Origin: Craterostigma plantagineum
Lineage: Eukaryota > Streptophyta > Magnoliopsida > Lamiales > Linderniaceae
Direction: 5' to 3'
Assembly: GCA_027422505.1 (NCBI GenBank)
Contig: JAPQWV010000005.1
Span: forward strand, 10,049,501 to 10,113,500
Length of the DNA stretch: 64,000 nucleotides
Shown here: piece after piece, positions 35,481-46,143 of the stretch
Layout: the number at the start of each line of letters is the position of its first letter
How positions within the stretch are numbered: position 1 is the stretch's first letter
Program-made: the position numbers and the translations under genes
The notes under the pieces: model-generated
Told to the model about the DNA's origin: nothing
The model's database searches: none
What the model saw: the letters and a program-made list of their open reading frames with translations, nothing else

Positions 35481-37300
35481 ACGCATTTTCACGCTGACAA
35501 ACGAGGAGGCGGTGGCAAACCCAGCTGTAGTTACGGGTACGTTGGATATCTTTCACGTATCGTCTTCAATCCTCATTGATTCTAGAGCCACACATTCGTT
35601 TGTGTCGGCCAATTTCGTGACTAGGGCATGAATCTATCCTACCGTTCATTATGTGATTTCATAGTATCCCTACCACATGGAGATCCAACTCGGACGAATT
35701 TAGTGGTAGAAAATTGTCCTGTTAGTATAGAGGGGAGAGAGTTAGAGGTAGACTTAATAGTAATCCCGATGAATGATTATGACATCATATTCGGGATGGA
35801 TTGGCTCTCGAAATACAGGGCCAACATTGACTGTTCAAAGAAGGTAGTTAGGTTCCAATCACCGGAGGGAGAGGAATTTGAATTTTTGGGAAAGAAGAAT
35901 GGTACGACAATCCCTCGGATTTCTGCTTTGAAAGCGCAGCGACTCGTTAACGCGGGCTGCGAATCGTTCCTAGTTTTTGCAGTGAAAGCCAAAGAATCTT
36001 CTCAGCCGAAACTCGAGGAGGTTCCGATAGTGAAAGAGTATCCCGAGGTATTTCCCGAGGATCTCCCGGGATTACCGCTGGATCGAGAAATCGAATTTGT
36101 TATTAATCTTGTACCCGGAGCTGCCCCAATCTCTAAATCTCCATATCGGTTAGCACCAAACGAATTACGAGAATTGAAGGAGCAATTGGAAGACCTGTTA
36201 CAGAAGGGTTTTATTCAACCTAATTTCTCGCCATGGGGAGCCCCAATATTATTTGTTAAGAAGAAAGATGGGTCATTGAAAATGTGTATCGATTATCGTT
36301 AGCTCAATAAAATCACGATTAAGAATAAGTATCCGTTGCCAAGGATAGACGATTTATTCGATCAACTCCAAGGGGCGACGGTATTCTCGAAAATTGACCT
36401 ACGTTCCGGTTATCATCGGCTGAAAATCCGTGAGAAGGATGTTCCCAAAACCGCATTCAGCACGAGGTACGGCCACTACGCATTCTTGGTCATGCCTTTC
36501 GGGCTAACGAACGCCCCAGCTGCTTTCATGGATTTGATGAACCGGTTGTTTAAGGAATTTTTGGACAGATTCGTTGTCGTCTTTATTGACGATATCCTCA
36601 TCTACTCTAAGACGAAGGAAGAACACGAGGAATATCTGAGAACGGTCCTTGAAAGTCTCCGAGAGAAGCAATTATTCGCTAAATTCAAGAAGTGCGAATT
36701 CTGGTTGGAACAACTGGCTTTTCTGGGGCATATTATTTCGGGAAGCAGAATTTCAGTAGACCCCAGTAAAATTGAAGCAATAGATAAATGGCCACGACCG
36801 ACCACCCCACGAAAGTCAGAAGTTTTCTAGGGCTTGCTGGGTATTATCGAAAGTTCATTAAGGACTTTTCCAGCATAGCCTCGACACTTACGAATTTAAT
36901 AAAGAAGAATGTCCCTTTCAAGTGGACCAATGAATGCGAGCGGAGCTTTTCATGATTGAAAGATTGACGATGGCTCCAGTTCTATCAATACCTTCGGGTA
37001 CCGAAGGATTCTCAGTATAGTGATGCCTCGAAGAATGGTTTGGGGTGCGTATTGATGCAGAACGGGAAGGTGATTGCCTATGCCTCCCGACAATTGAAGC
37101 CGTACGAGAAGAACTACCCCACCCACGATCTTGAACTCGCCGCAGTAGTGTTGCCCTCAAGATCTGGCGACACTATCTGTATGGAGAAAGGTGCGAGATC
37201 TTTACGGATCATAAGAGCCTGAAGTACTTCTTCACACAGAAGGAGTTGAATATGAGGCAAAGACGATGGCTCGAACTAGTGAAAGACTACGACTGCGTGA
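35481..37300 (+). pseudogene. gypsy protease, reverse transcriptase and RNase H, broken
   Basis: Protease is seen at about 35500-35830 with LIDSRATHSFVS, where the active-site DSGA has become DSRA, and [11 protein letters not shown] follows with [16 protein letters not shown], then a TAG at 36300-36302 in otherwise continuous frame, then [30 protein letters not shown] and the catalytic [12 protein letters not shown]. After FLGHIISG the frame breaks near 36828. RNase H remains ([20 protein letters not shown], about 37080-37140) are split by indels near 36950-37025 and 37150. Replication enzymes by family, not functional in this copy. Confidence 0.88.
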
Positions 37301-38885
37301 TAAGTTATCACCCAGGGAAAGCTAACGTAGTCGCAGATGCTTTGAGCCAAAAAACAGTGAATGCTGAATTGTGTCAACTCGGAGTTGAGGTAATCAACTT
37401 TGGAGAGATTGAAGTGAAATTAGCAGCGTTAACACTCAAGTCGACGTTGTTAGATCGAATCATCGAGCCACAAAAAGAAGATGAATTGTATCTAAAGATT
37501 CGAGATGAACGAGATGCAAATGTCCCGTCAGAGTTCGAAATTCGAAAAGACGGAAGCCTACGTTTTAGAGGTCGCTTGTATGTGCCCAAAGACGAAGACA
37601 TCCATCGAACCTTAATGACGGAGGCGCATACGACAATCCACTCGGTGCATCCAGGTGCCACGAAGATGTATCGGGACTTCCGAACGAACTACTGGTGGCC
37701 AGGAATGAAAAGAGATCTTGCTACTTTCGTAAGCCAATGTCTGACCTGTCAATAGATCAAGGCAGAACATCAAAGGCCGGCAGGAGTGTTGCAACCTTTG
37801 ACGACACCTGAGTGGAAGTGGGATCACATAACAATGGATTTCGTCGTCGGGTTACCGAGGACTGTAAAAGGTCATGATGCAATTTGGGTGGTTGTCGACA
37901 GATTGACTAAGTCCGCCCATTTCTTGCCAATCAATCAAACCTATTCCATGGAGAAGTACGCAGAGTTGTACATCCAAGAAATAGTGCGACTTCATGGGAT
38001 CCCGATGTCGATCGTTTCAGATCGGGATTCGAGATTTCTTTCCCAATTCTGGATGAGCTTACAAAAAGCTATGGGGACTAAATTGTCCTTTAGCTCAGCA
38101 TATCATCCCCAGACTGACGGACAATCGGAAAGAATAATCCAGACGCTCGAAGACATGTTGAGGGCATGTGTTCTGGATTTCCGAGGGAACTGGAGTAAAT
38201 ATCTCCTGTTGATCGAATTTTCGTATAACAACAGCTATCAAGCGACGATCGGGATGGCGCCATACCAAGCCTTGTATGGACGTAAATGTCGATCCCCAGT
38301 TCATTGGGATGAAATCGGCGAGAAGGCACTACCAGGTCCCCAAATGGTTCGTAAAATGACCAAAGCTGTTGATAAAATTCGGGAGAGAATGCAAACGGCC
38401 CAAAGTCGTCAGAAGAGTTACGCAGACAAAAGACGAAGGCCGTTGGAATTTGAAAAAGGCGATCAAGTGTTCCTAAAGATATCACCGATGAAGGGTGTTA
38501 AACGTTTCGGACGAAAAGGAAAGTTGAATCCGAGATATATAGGACCCTTCAATATTTTGAAAAGAGTCGGCGAGGTAGCTATCAGCTAGAACTGCCGACA
38601 TCGTTAACACAAGTCCATGACATCTTCCATGTATCTACGCTACGTAAGTACGTTCCGGACCCAAATCATGTTCTACAAAGTGAAGTACTTCATCACCAAT
38701 TAAAATCGGACTTGAGTTACGAAGAGAGGCCGGTAGAGATTTTGATGTATGAGGTAAAACGACTCAGGAATAAGAACAACCCCTTAGTGAAGGTCTTGTG
38801 GCGGAACCAGACAATGGAAGAAGCCACTTGGGAATGAGAAGACGAAATGAGAGAGAAGTACCCCGAGTTGTTTACGACGACTTAA
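37246..38885 (+). pseudogene. gypsy integrase with chromodomain, broken
   Basis: After the end of RNase H ([31 protein letters not shown], split here only for reading) comes the zinc-binding HHCC region ([11 protein letters not shown]...CLTCQ, about 37640-37755), a TAG at 37753-37755, and the integrase core (WDHITMDFVVGLPR, SDRDSRFLSQFW, HPQTDGQSERIIQTLEDMLR) giving D, D and E. A frameshift near 38575 precedes a C-terminal chromodomain (VKRLRNKNNPLVKVLWRNQT) with a TGA near 38836, ending ELFTTT then TAA at 38883-38885. Chromodomains of this lineage are thought to guide insertion to heterochromatin. Confidence 0.88.
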
Positions 38886-38904
38886 ATTTCGGGGACGAAA
38901 TTTC

Positions 38905-38921
38905 TTTTAAGGGAACGAGGA
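38905..38921 (+). other. Polypurine tract of the gypsy element
   Basis: TTTTAAGGGAACGAGGA ends just before TGTAATACCC. It is a slightly degenerate form of the tract usual for Tekay-type elements. Confidence 0.65.
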
Positions 38922-40422
38922 TGTAATACCCGTGAAATTAATACGGGATTATTTTGTATGGTTCGAAATTAATGAAGTCGATTGCAGACAAGCGGATTTT
39001 CGGGAATAAATCTAAAATAATAATCAGGCGAGGAGTTAAATAAAATTTAGATGGACCAAAAAGGAGTTGAAAGCCCAAGAGATAAATTGGGACAAAATGG
39101 GTAGAAAGGCCAAAATAATAGAAGAGCCCAAAATGAAATTAATAAATGCCCAACTTGGGGTAAATAATTTACAATGGATAAAGGGCCCAAATGGTGATTT
39201 ACCTTGGCCCAAAGAACTAGATACGAACAAGGTTGCTTAATAGCTAGGGAAAGCCACGTTGAAATGGCTACACCACCTTGTTCTTTAATAAGTGAAAAAC
39301 CCTCAAATATATTACCCAAAACTAACGTGAACCAAAGAAAGAAAAAACAAAGAACAAAGGAGTTCGAACAATTAAGGCAATAATAGGTGACGAAAGAAGC
39401 TGAAAGAAATTCGTTGGCAAGCCAAAGCAGAGTTAAACCTCGAAAGAATTATTCAAACACAGCTTGGACGTGAGGTAGGTGGTTTTTAACCCCTACAAAA
39501 CCCTTTTAACCCGTATTATAGTCCTAAATATGTTTAGAATTCGGATGAAAGGCTATCCGAGTTTAATAGATCTTATTTTACAATTTTTGGAATTTTTGGT
39601 GCTGCGTATGATGTGTTATTATGTGCCTTTTCGGACTCAAAATATGAGTTCTGCGTTTGATATGGTGTTTATGTGATTTGGGTTGATGATCGTGCTAAGA
39701 ATCCCTGGAAAAAGTAATACCACCGGAGGTATTGATAGAACTGGAGCCACCCGAGGTGTATACCACCGGATATTATTTGGCTCAGGGACGGCAGACAGAT
39801 GTGAGATTTCTGTCTACTCGGGTTAGTGGTACACTACTCGGGGCATTACACCGAGGTGTAACACCGTCAGGTTGAGATTGTGTGCGGAGGGAGCAACCCG
39901 GCACGGCTGGCGTGGGCTACCGCATGGTTTATGGCGTACTTTGCCATTGCGCGTGTGGGTGCTGAGTCTAGCCTAGGGCCCTGTTATGTATTGAGATGTG
40001 ACGTAGGTTGAGCGTACATTATCATGTTATGAGGACATGGGATTGGGATGAGTGCACGCACGCATTGCATATTTTTACTGCCACCTACTGGGCAATCTTG
40101 CTCAGGGTTTTATTTTTGTAGGTAATACCGGACCCGACACCGGTGAGTGTCAGGGTGAGATGTAGGCTGGCTGGCGGCGGTGACTCCACGGGCTTTTGAG
40201 GGCGGCGCAATACATGGGACCGACCTGTGGAAAGGCGTAGGATAGTCGGGTTTGGATTTTTGGGACTTTGGCCCGATGTAGTTTATGACGCTTTTGTAAA
40301 ACCCGACTTTAGATTGTATATGTATATTATTATCCTTAAAAGTTTTCGAAAAATTGGGTCCTCCGCGACTTTCGTTGCGGAAATCTGCCAATTTATTCTA
40401 ATTTGGAAGTAGAGTCGCCACA
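38922..40422 (+). repeat. 3' LTR of the gypsy element
   Basis: The 1,501-bp LTR starts TGTAATACCCGTG and ends AGTCGCCACA. Small frames inside (38922-39680) have no recognisable product. Confidence 0.88.
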
Positions 40423-41391
40423 ACCGTGCTCCTTTTCTCTTAATCCCTAAAGAGGTTTCAGAGATTATCGATTTGAAGAAGCTCACAGTTATGGAATTCG
40501 AACCCAATGCCGTGCTCCTCTTCTCGTTTCCCGATATAAGACCGGATTACCGTTGGAGAAGTTCACTTCATGGTGCTCCTCTTTCCAGCCGTTCTGACGA
40601 GCTTACGAGATTATCGATGGAGAAGTTCACAGCAAGTTTCCATGCCCCCTTCTAAAGATTTGGGAATTTTAATAGTCGAGAGGAAGGTTCTTTTGGACTG
40701 CTTTTTGTGCGTTGATCATTCCTCGTGTGCGTTTTCCACCTTCTTTTGCATCGTATTCTTCGTCGTACCCTTTTCTCCCCCTCCTTTTCTCGTTTGAACA
40801 TCCCACCGAAGACTTAGATAGACGGTTGAAGGCTCAAAGGGGTTTCAAAAGAAGAAAATGTATTCGGAGAAGGCACAAAATGAATGACTAAAGGCTATGT
40901 TAAATGATTGAAAGTTCTTTTTGGCCGAGTGAGGAAGTTCCTAAGTGCCCTAATAATTTTCCTAACGATCTAACGCAAGGCGAGTATGAGGCCAAGAATC
41001 ACTAGTTAAGACAATCAATTATTGTGTGACTCGCTCAAGAATAGATCCGTCGAAAGAAATAAAAAGGCTAGAAACCTCATATATATTAAGTGGCTTTGTG
41101 TCTAGTGGAGTAAACTGATGACCTTTAGACACACGAATGCGACTTAGACTGACAAAATTAAGTAATTAATCGGTCACATGTCAGGGAAATTCATATGTGA
41201 CTGGATCGATCATCCTAAAGATATCGTCATTCCTCGAATATTATAAGTATTAATATTGCTGGATTTTATTTTATTGTTATAGTATTATTTATATATATAA
41301 ATTCTACGTATCACGCAAAATATAGCATTTAGGTGCGCAAAACACATAGAATAGATCAGATGAAAGCACATAGGAGAACGTAGAGCACATA
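40423..41391 (-). other. Post-pol spacer of E4, partial
   Basis: It matches the spacers of E1 (about 6170-7050) and E2 (about 23000-23950), including the small basic ORF region (about 40640-40800, with EKEGEKRVRRRIRCKRRW on the minus strand). No intact gene is present. An AT-rich stretch lies near 41260-41300. Confidence 0.65.
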
Positions 41392-43449
41392 TTACGGAAG
41401 ATTCAACATGCCTAATTTTCCGACAAGGAATTGGAACCGTTTTTCATCCAATGCCTTGGTGAAAATGTCAGCTAGTTGATATTCCGTGTTAACAAAATAT
41501 ATATCTATTGTGCCTTTTTCTACGTGATCTTTGATAAAGTGATATCTAATGTCTATGTGTTTCGTGCGTGAGTGGTGAACAGGATTTCATTTTATGGCAA
41601 TGGCACTTTGACTATCACTATATACGGGTATATTATTTAAATTGTACCCAAAATCGCAAAGCTGAGTCCTCATCCACATTATTTGAGAGCTGGCGGCGGC
41701 AACGTATTCTGCCTCGGCCGTCGATGTTGACACGCAATTATACTTCTTGGATGACCAGCAAACCAGCTTTTCTCCTAGAATTTGAGCGCCACTGGAGGTG
41801 CTTTTCCTATCCATTCGGCAATCTGCATAATCAGCATCAGTATAGCCAATTAATTTGAAATTTGTCCCTTCAGGATACCATAGTCCTAAAGTGGAGGTGC
41901 CCTTGAGGTAGCGCAAAATCCTCTTGACCGCGAGCATGTGGGATTCTATGGGGTCGGCTTGGAAACGGGCGTAGAGACATGTGGCAAACATGATGTCCGG
42001 CCGGCTTGAGGTGAGATACAAAAGAGACCCGATGATGCGCGATAGAGTGTGATGTCGACCGCTTTACCTGACGGTCAGCATCCAACTTGCAGTTTGTCAC
42101 CGTGGGAGAGCTGAGAGGCTTGCTATGATCTTGATGGAATTTCTTCAGGATATCTCAGATATACTTAGTCTGACTGATGAAATTTCCATCTTCAAGCTGC
42201 CTGACTTGAAGTCCTAGGAAGAACTGCATCTCTCCCATGTGACTCATCTCAAACTTGGTCTTCATAAGATCTCCAAATCTCTTGCAAAGCCGTGGATTTG
42301 TGGATCTGAAGATGATGTCGTCTACATAAACCTGGACGACCATCAAGTCATTGTCTTTCCATTTGGTGAAGAGTGTCGTATCGATCGTTCCTCGGATGAA
42401 TTCAAACTTCACGAGGAATTTGCTCCAGACATCATACCAAGCACGTGGGGCTTTTTTTAGTCCGTATACAGCTTTATCCAATCGATAGACGTGACCGGGT
42501 GTGCTTGATTAACAAAGCCTTCTTGCTGAGCGACATAGACTTCCTCCTTCAACACGCCGTTTAAAAAGGCGGTCTTAACGTCCATTTGGTAGACTTTGAA
42601 GTCTATGGGCCGCATAAGCCAATAAAAGATGGATGGCTTCGATTCGGGCAACAGGAGCATATGTCTCGTCGTAGTCAATGCCTTCCTGTTGGTTGTAGCC
42701 CTTCGCAACCAGTGTTGCTTTATTCCTGATCACTTGTCCACCTTCATTCTTCTTGTTCTTAAACACCCATTTCATCCCAATGATGGTTTTCCCATGCGGA
42801 CGGGGTACTAATTTCCACACTTGAAGACATTCGAATTGGTTGATCTTGTCTTGCATAGCAATTACCCAATCCGGATCTTGAAGTGCGTCTGCTACCTTGG
42901 TTAGCTCATTTTGGCTTAAGAAGTAACTGAATAGTCCTTTATGATGTCTTGTCCTTACTCCACTCGAATGATCACCAATTATCTAATCAACTAGATGTGC
43001 TCGAGTTGACTTGCGCTCATGATGCATGGCCGAGCTAGAAGCGTCAGCCATTTGTGGAGCGGGATCTCCAATAATCTGAGGCTGTTCAGCTAGTTGAGGC
43101 AATTCTGTTGCAGCACTTGAGTTAAGCGACTCTGATGATATTTCCTCAACTTCCATGATTGGATCTTCAGCATGCTAAGGTAATTATGAATCGGGTGAGG
43201 TGAGGATATTTGAAGAACTTGGTATATCGACGTCGTCTTGGGGAGGTTCCACGACAGGTGTGGTAGTAGTGTTGTTCGGCCAATATATCGGCTCAAAAAG
43301 CAAGTCCAAGTCTTCTTCTAAAGTAAATCTCACAGCTTCTTCTGATGTCGAGTCCTGAGTGTTTCCATCTTATGTTGGTTTTGTGCCAGCACACCAGCGA
43401 AAACGGGTTCTGAACTGTCGTAGTCAGAAGCCATCTGGTTTGGCACGGG

Positions 43450-43914
43450 TGTGACGCCCGGGGCCGAAGAGGGCGGGGAGTGATCGCCGGTGCTAGGGTG
43501 CACGGACAATGAGCGGCTCCTGGCAGGCTTCTAGGCGAAGAGGTACATGAATGAACCGATCCGACACCCGAATGAGAGGGGATCCTGAGAATGACAATGT
43601 ATGGGCATGTCAGGCTAAGAATCGTATAAAAGAATTGATAGTACTACTCATATCACCAAGATCGACATACCTTTTCGGGAGCCCATCTATAGAAACTCCG
43701 AAGTTAAGCATGCTTGACTTGGGGCAATCTAGGGATGGGTGACCCCCTGGGAAGTTTCTCAGGGTGCGTGTGAGCGAGTGGACGAAGCACGCTGAAAAGG
43801 TTAAATGGTGATACAGTGGGGTCAGACTATCAGTTGGAGTGTGGTGGGCCCAACCCCACTAGTCCTGGTAGGACCGATGCTATAGTGACACCCGGTATGG
43901 GATGGGTCGTTACA
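43450..43914 (+). mobile_element. Solo LTR of a Cassandra-type TRIM
   Basis: The 465-bp unit starts TGTGACGCCCGG and ends GTCGTTACA, with ACGGG duplicated at 43445-43449 and 43915-43919. It contains a 5S rRNA-derived module, the diagnostic feature of Cassandra terminal-repeat retrotransposons in miniature. No internal domain or second LTR is present, so it is a solo LTR. Confidence 0.9.
43655..43776 (+). pseudogene. 5S rRNA-derived module in the Cassandra LTR
   Basis: CTCCGAAGTTAAGCATGCTT (box A region) and GGATGGGTGACCCCCTGGGA (box C region) match plant 5S rRNA with changes. The 5' portion is diverged, so this is not a functional 5S gene. In Cassandra the module keeps an RNA polymerase III promoter of the 5S type. 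Confidence 0.85.
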
Positions 43915-45176
43915 ACGGGTCCTGAACTGATATGCGCAGAAGCATAGGGTTGGGCACGAGTCCTGGACTGATGTGCCCAGAAGTCAACTCTGCCACTTCA
44001 TGGAAAGTGACATTGTAGCTTTCTGTTATAGTTTGGTTGGACTTGATGTATACTCGTTACGCTTTCGAAGTTGAAGAATAGCCGACGAAAGTGGCTTCGA
44101 ATTCTTTAGGATCGAACTTTGCACGTTGCTCTCTGCCGTTCGCCGCAAAGCACGTGCACCCGAAGACTTTGAAGAAGGAAATATTGGGTACGCGCTTGTT
44201 GATTATTTCATACGGAGTCTTATCGAAGCGCTTGTGAATAACCGTCCTGTTCTACGTGCGACTTCCACTAGAGTTCGGTTCTTCCGTTCGACGACACCGT
44301 TCTGTTGAGGCGTCTTGGCGGCTGAGAATTGCTGACTAATCCCAAGTTTTAGATAAAAGTCACTGAGGTAGTTGTTCTTGAACTCAGTGCCGTTGTCTGT
44401 TCGGATGACTTGGATAGTCTGCTGCAGCAAATTCTGAGTAGAGTTCATGAATTTACAATCAAGTCCCCTGTCTCATCTTCAGTTCGATGAAACTTCGTCC
44501 ATATGTAGCGAGAAAAGTCGTCGACAATAACTACCACGTACAGCTGTCGAGGTCCACAGAGGTCCATGTGTAGTAGTTCCAGTAGACGTGAAGTAGATGT
44601 AACAAGTTTAACATGATGAGATGATCGCTTCAATTATCCTAGTGGCATGCCAAACAGTGATGCTCTTTCTGTAATACTATAGTTGGAAGACCGTGAACCA
44701 ACTTTTTCGTTGAAAGACGTTGAAGAGCTTTAACGTTGAGATGAGACATGTGTTGATTCCATATGTTGTTTCTCTGAATTACAGTCTGGGAAATGAGGCA
44801 AACAGCTATCGAGGATCGCATGAACGTCAGGTTGATCCTGTTAAGATTTGATTTCCGAAGTCCGTGGAGGAGTTCTTTGTCCTGACTGTCCAAGATTCTG
44901 CACCGGTCAGCATGAAAGACCACCTAGAATCCTTTTTCACGGAACTGGCCTATGTTGAACAAGTTATGGCGGAGACCTTCAACGTAGGAGACATCCTTGA
45001 TGATCAGATTCTCTAGAATGATATCCCCAAGTCCTAGAATAGTGGCTGAGTAGTTCCCGAATCTGACTTTTCCATTAGGTTGGTCTTGGTAGTTGCTCAG
45101 CAGCTCTTGGTTTCCCGTCATGTGTGTGTAGCAACCGGAGTCGAGGTACCACACATGGTGGATCTGCAAAACCAAT

Positions 45177-45805
45177 TTAGAGAGCTTTAGGTACCCACTT
45201 ACAAATGGATCCTCTCAGATTAGCAGATTTCGTCTTAGGTTCAGATATAGGTCCTAAATTAACACTATTAGACACTTTAGCAACACAAACCATCTTCGAA
45301 GAAGTTGATTTGGATTCGCCCTTCGTAAAAGACTTGGCCCTTTTGACTTTTGTCATCTTAGGCGGAGATTTAGGAACCCATTTGGGTTGAACCTGGCAGG
45401 AAAGATTAATTTCAGTACGGGCAAATACATGAGTAGGCTTGAGCGTGGAAAAGATCTTTTCATTTGATAGTCTCCTAAGGTGCTTAGGGGATTCGATCTT
45501 CACAGAATACCTTAGATGAGAACAGGAATGAATGGCGCCATGCTTTCTTAATGGCTGGATCTTGTTTCCTACGAGCCATCCTAGATGCATTTGTCTCAAA
45601 ATAAGTTTTAGGTATTGTAGATGAAGAGCCTACTTCAAAGTTAGTGCTTCTGAAGGTGGTAGGCATTAAGGAGCAAGTAGAAGCAATTATTTTGAGAGAA
45701 GAAACAGCTCTTTTATTTCTACGAGTGTCCTTTACTTTTACAGAAGGAGGTGATAAATTTGGAATGTTGACATCTAGAGACTCCTTCTTCATTTTTATTG
45801 TAGAC
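45177..45805 (-). pseudogene. gag of E4, C-terminal part
   Basis: The basic Pro/Lys-rich tail of Gag ends in WVPKAL and TAA at 45177-45179, with the protease frame starting one base later (+1). Frame change near 45500-45590. The upstream part lies beyond the nested LTR element at 49810-52279. TAGAC at 45801-45805 is the target duplication. Confidence 0.82.
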
Positions 45806-46143
45806 TGTTAGGAAATATTTTGTAGTGTTCAATTTCATTGTATTATCTTTGTTGGTTAGCTTTATTAAAACTTTGGGCTAGTTCTTAGTTGGGTTAGTTC
45901 TTAGTTATTTTGTAATGGGCTTACACAAGGGCCCAAGTATTATATACCAACTTGTGGTATAAATACTAAAACCCTAACACATAGTTAGGTGTGCTTGTGT
46001 GTGAAGATCAAATAAACAATTTTAGAGTGAGAGAGTCTCCTCAAGAACACCACCAAGCCCCACACGCCCCGAACCTAAATCTCGATCTTTAGGCGTGTTT
46101 AATCCGTCCGAAGTCGTATTGTTGGTGCTAATCGGGACCAACA
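45806..46143 (+). repeat. 5' LTR of the non-autonomous element
   Basis: TGTTAGGAAA to GGGACCAACA, 338 bp. A TATA hairpin TATACCA-ACTTG-TGGTATA spans 45943-45961. Confidence 0.93.

Larger units (their letters stand above)
33641..40422 (+). mobile_element. Ty3/gypsy Tekay/Del-like chromovirus, degenerate
   Basis: The element has a partial 5' LTR, Met-tRNA primer site, gag, protease, RT, RNase H, integrase, a C-terminal chromodomain and a 3' LTR starting TGTAATACCCG. The order RT-RNase H-integrase with a chromodomain places it among chromoviruses of the Tekay/Del type. Only the last ~645 bases of the 5' LTR match the 3' LTR; its left end is missing or recombined, so no target duplication can be shown. 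On the right it abuts the spacer of E4. Many stops and frameshifts mark it as inactive. Confidence 0.88.
41392..45175 (-). pseudogene. copia pol of E4, broken and interrupted
   Basis: Protease starts at 45175 (DSGCYTHMTG), followed by the pre-integrase region (HHCLACH), integrase core (LLHMDLCGP, RTDNGTEFKNN, QQNGVVERKNR), acidic linker, RT ([20 protein letters not shown] with G changed to R) and RNase H (YTDADYADCRMDRKSTS, STAEAEY, YSDSQSA). It ends with TAA at 41392-41394. The linker is interrupted by the Cassandra LTR with duplicated ACGGG. Frameshifts near 42000-42150, 42470, 42600, 44203-44280, 44445 and 44640 break the frame. More decayed than E2. Confidence 0.88.

Noticed and set aside
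43655..43776. A genuine 5S rRNA gene
   Set aside because: The module is diverged in its 5' part and sits inside a TG...CA unit with a 5-bp target duplication, as expected for Cassandra.
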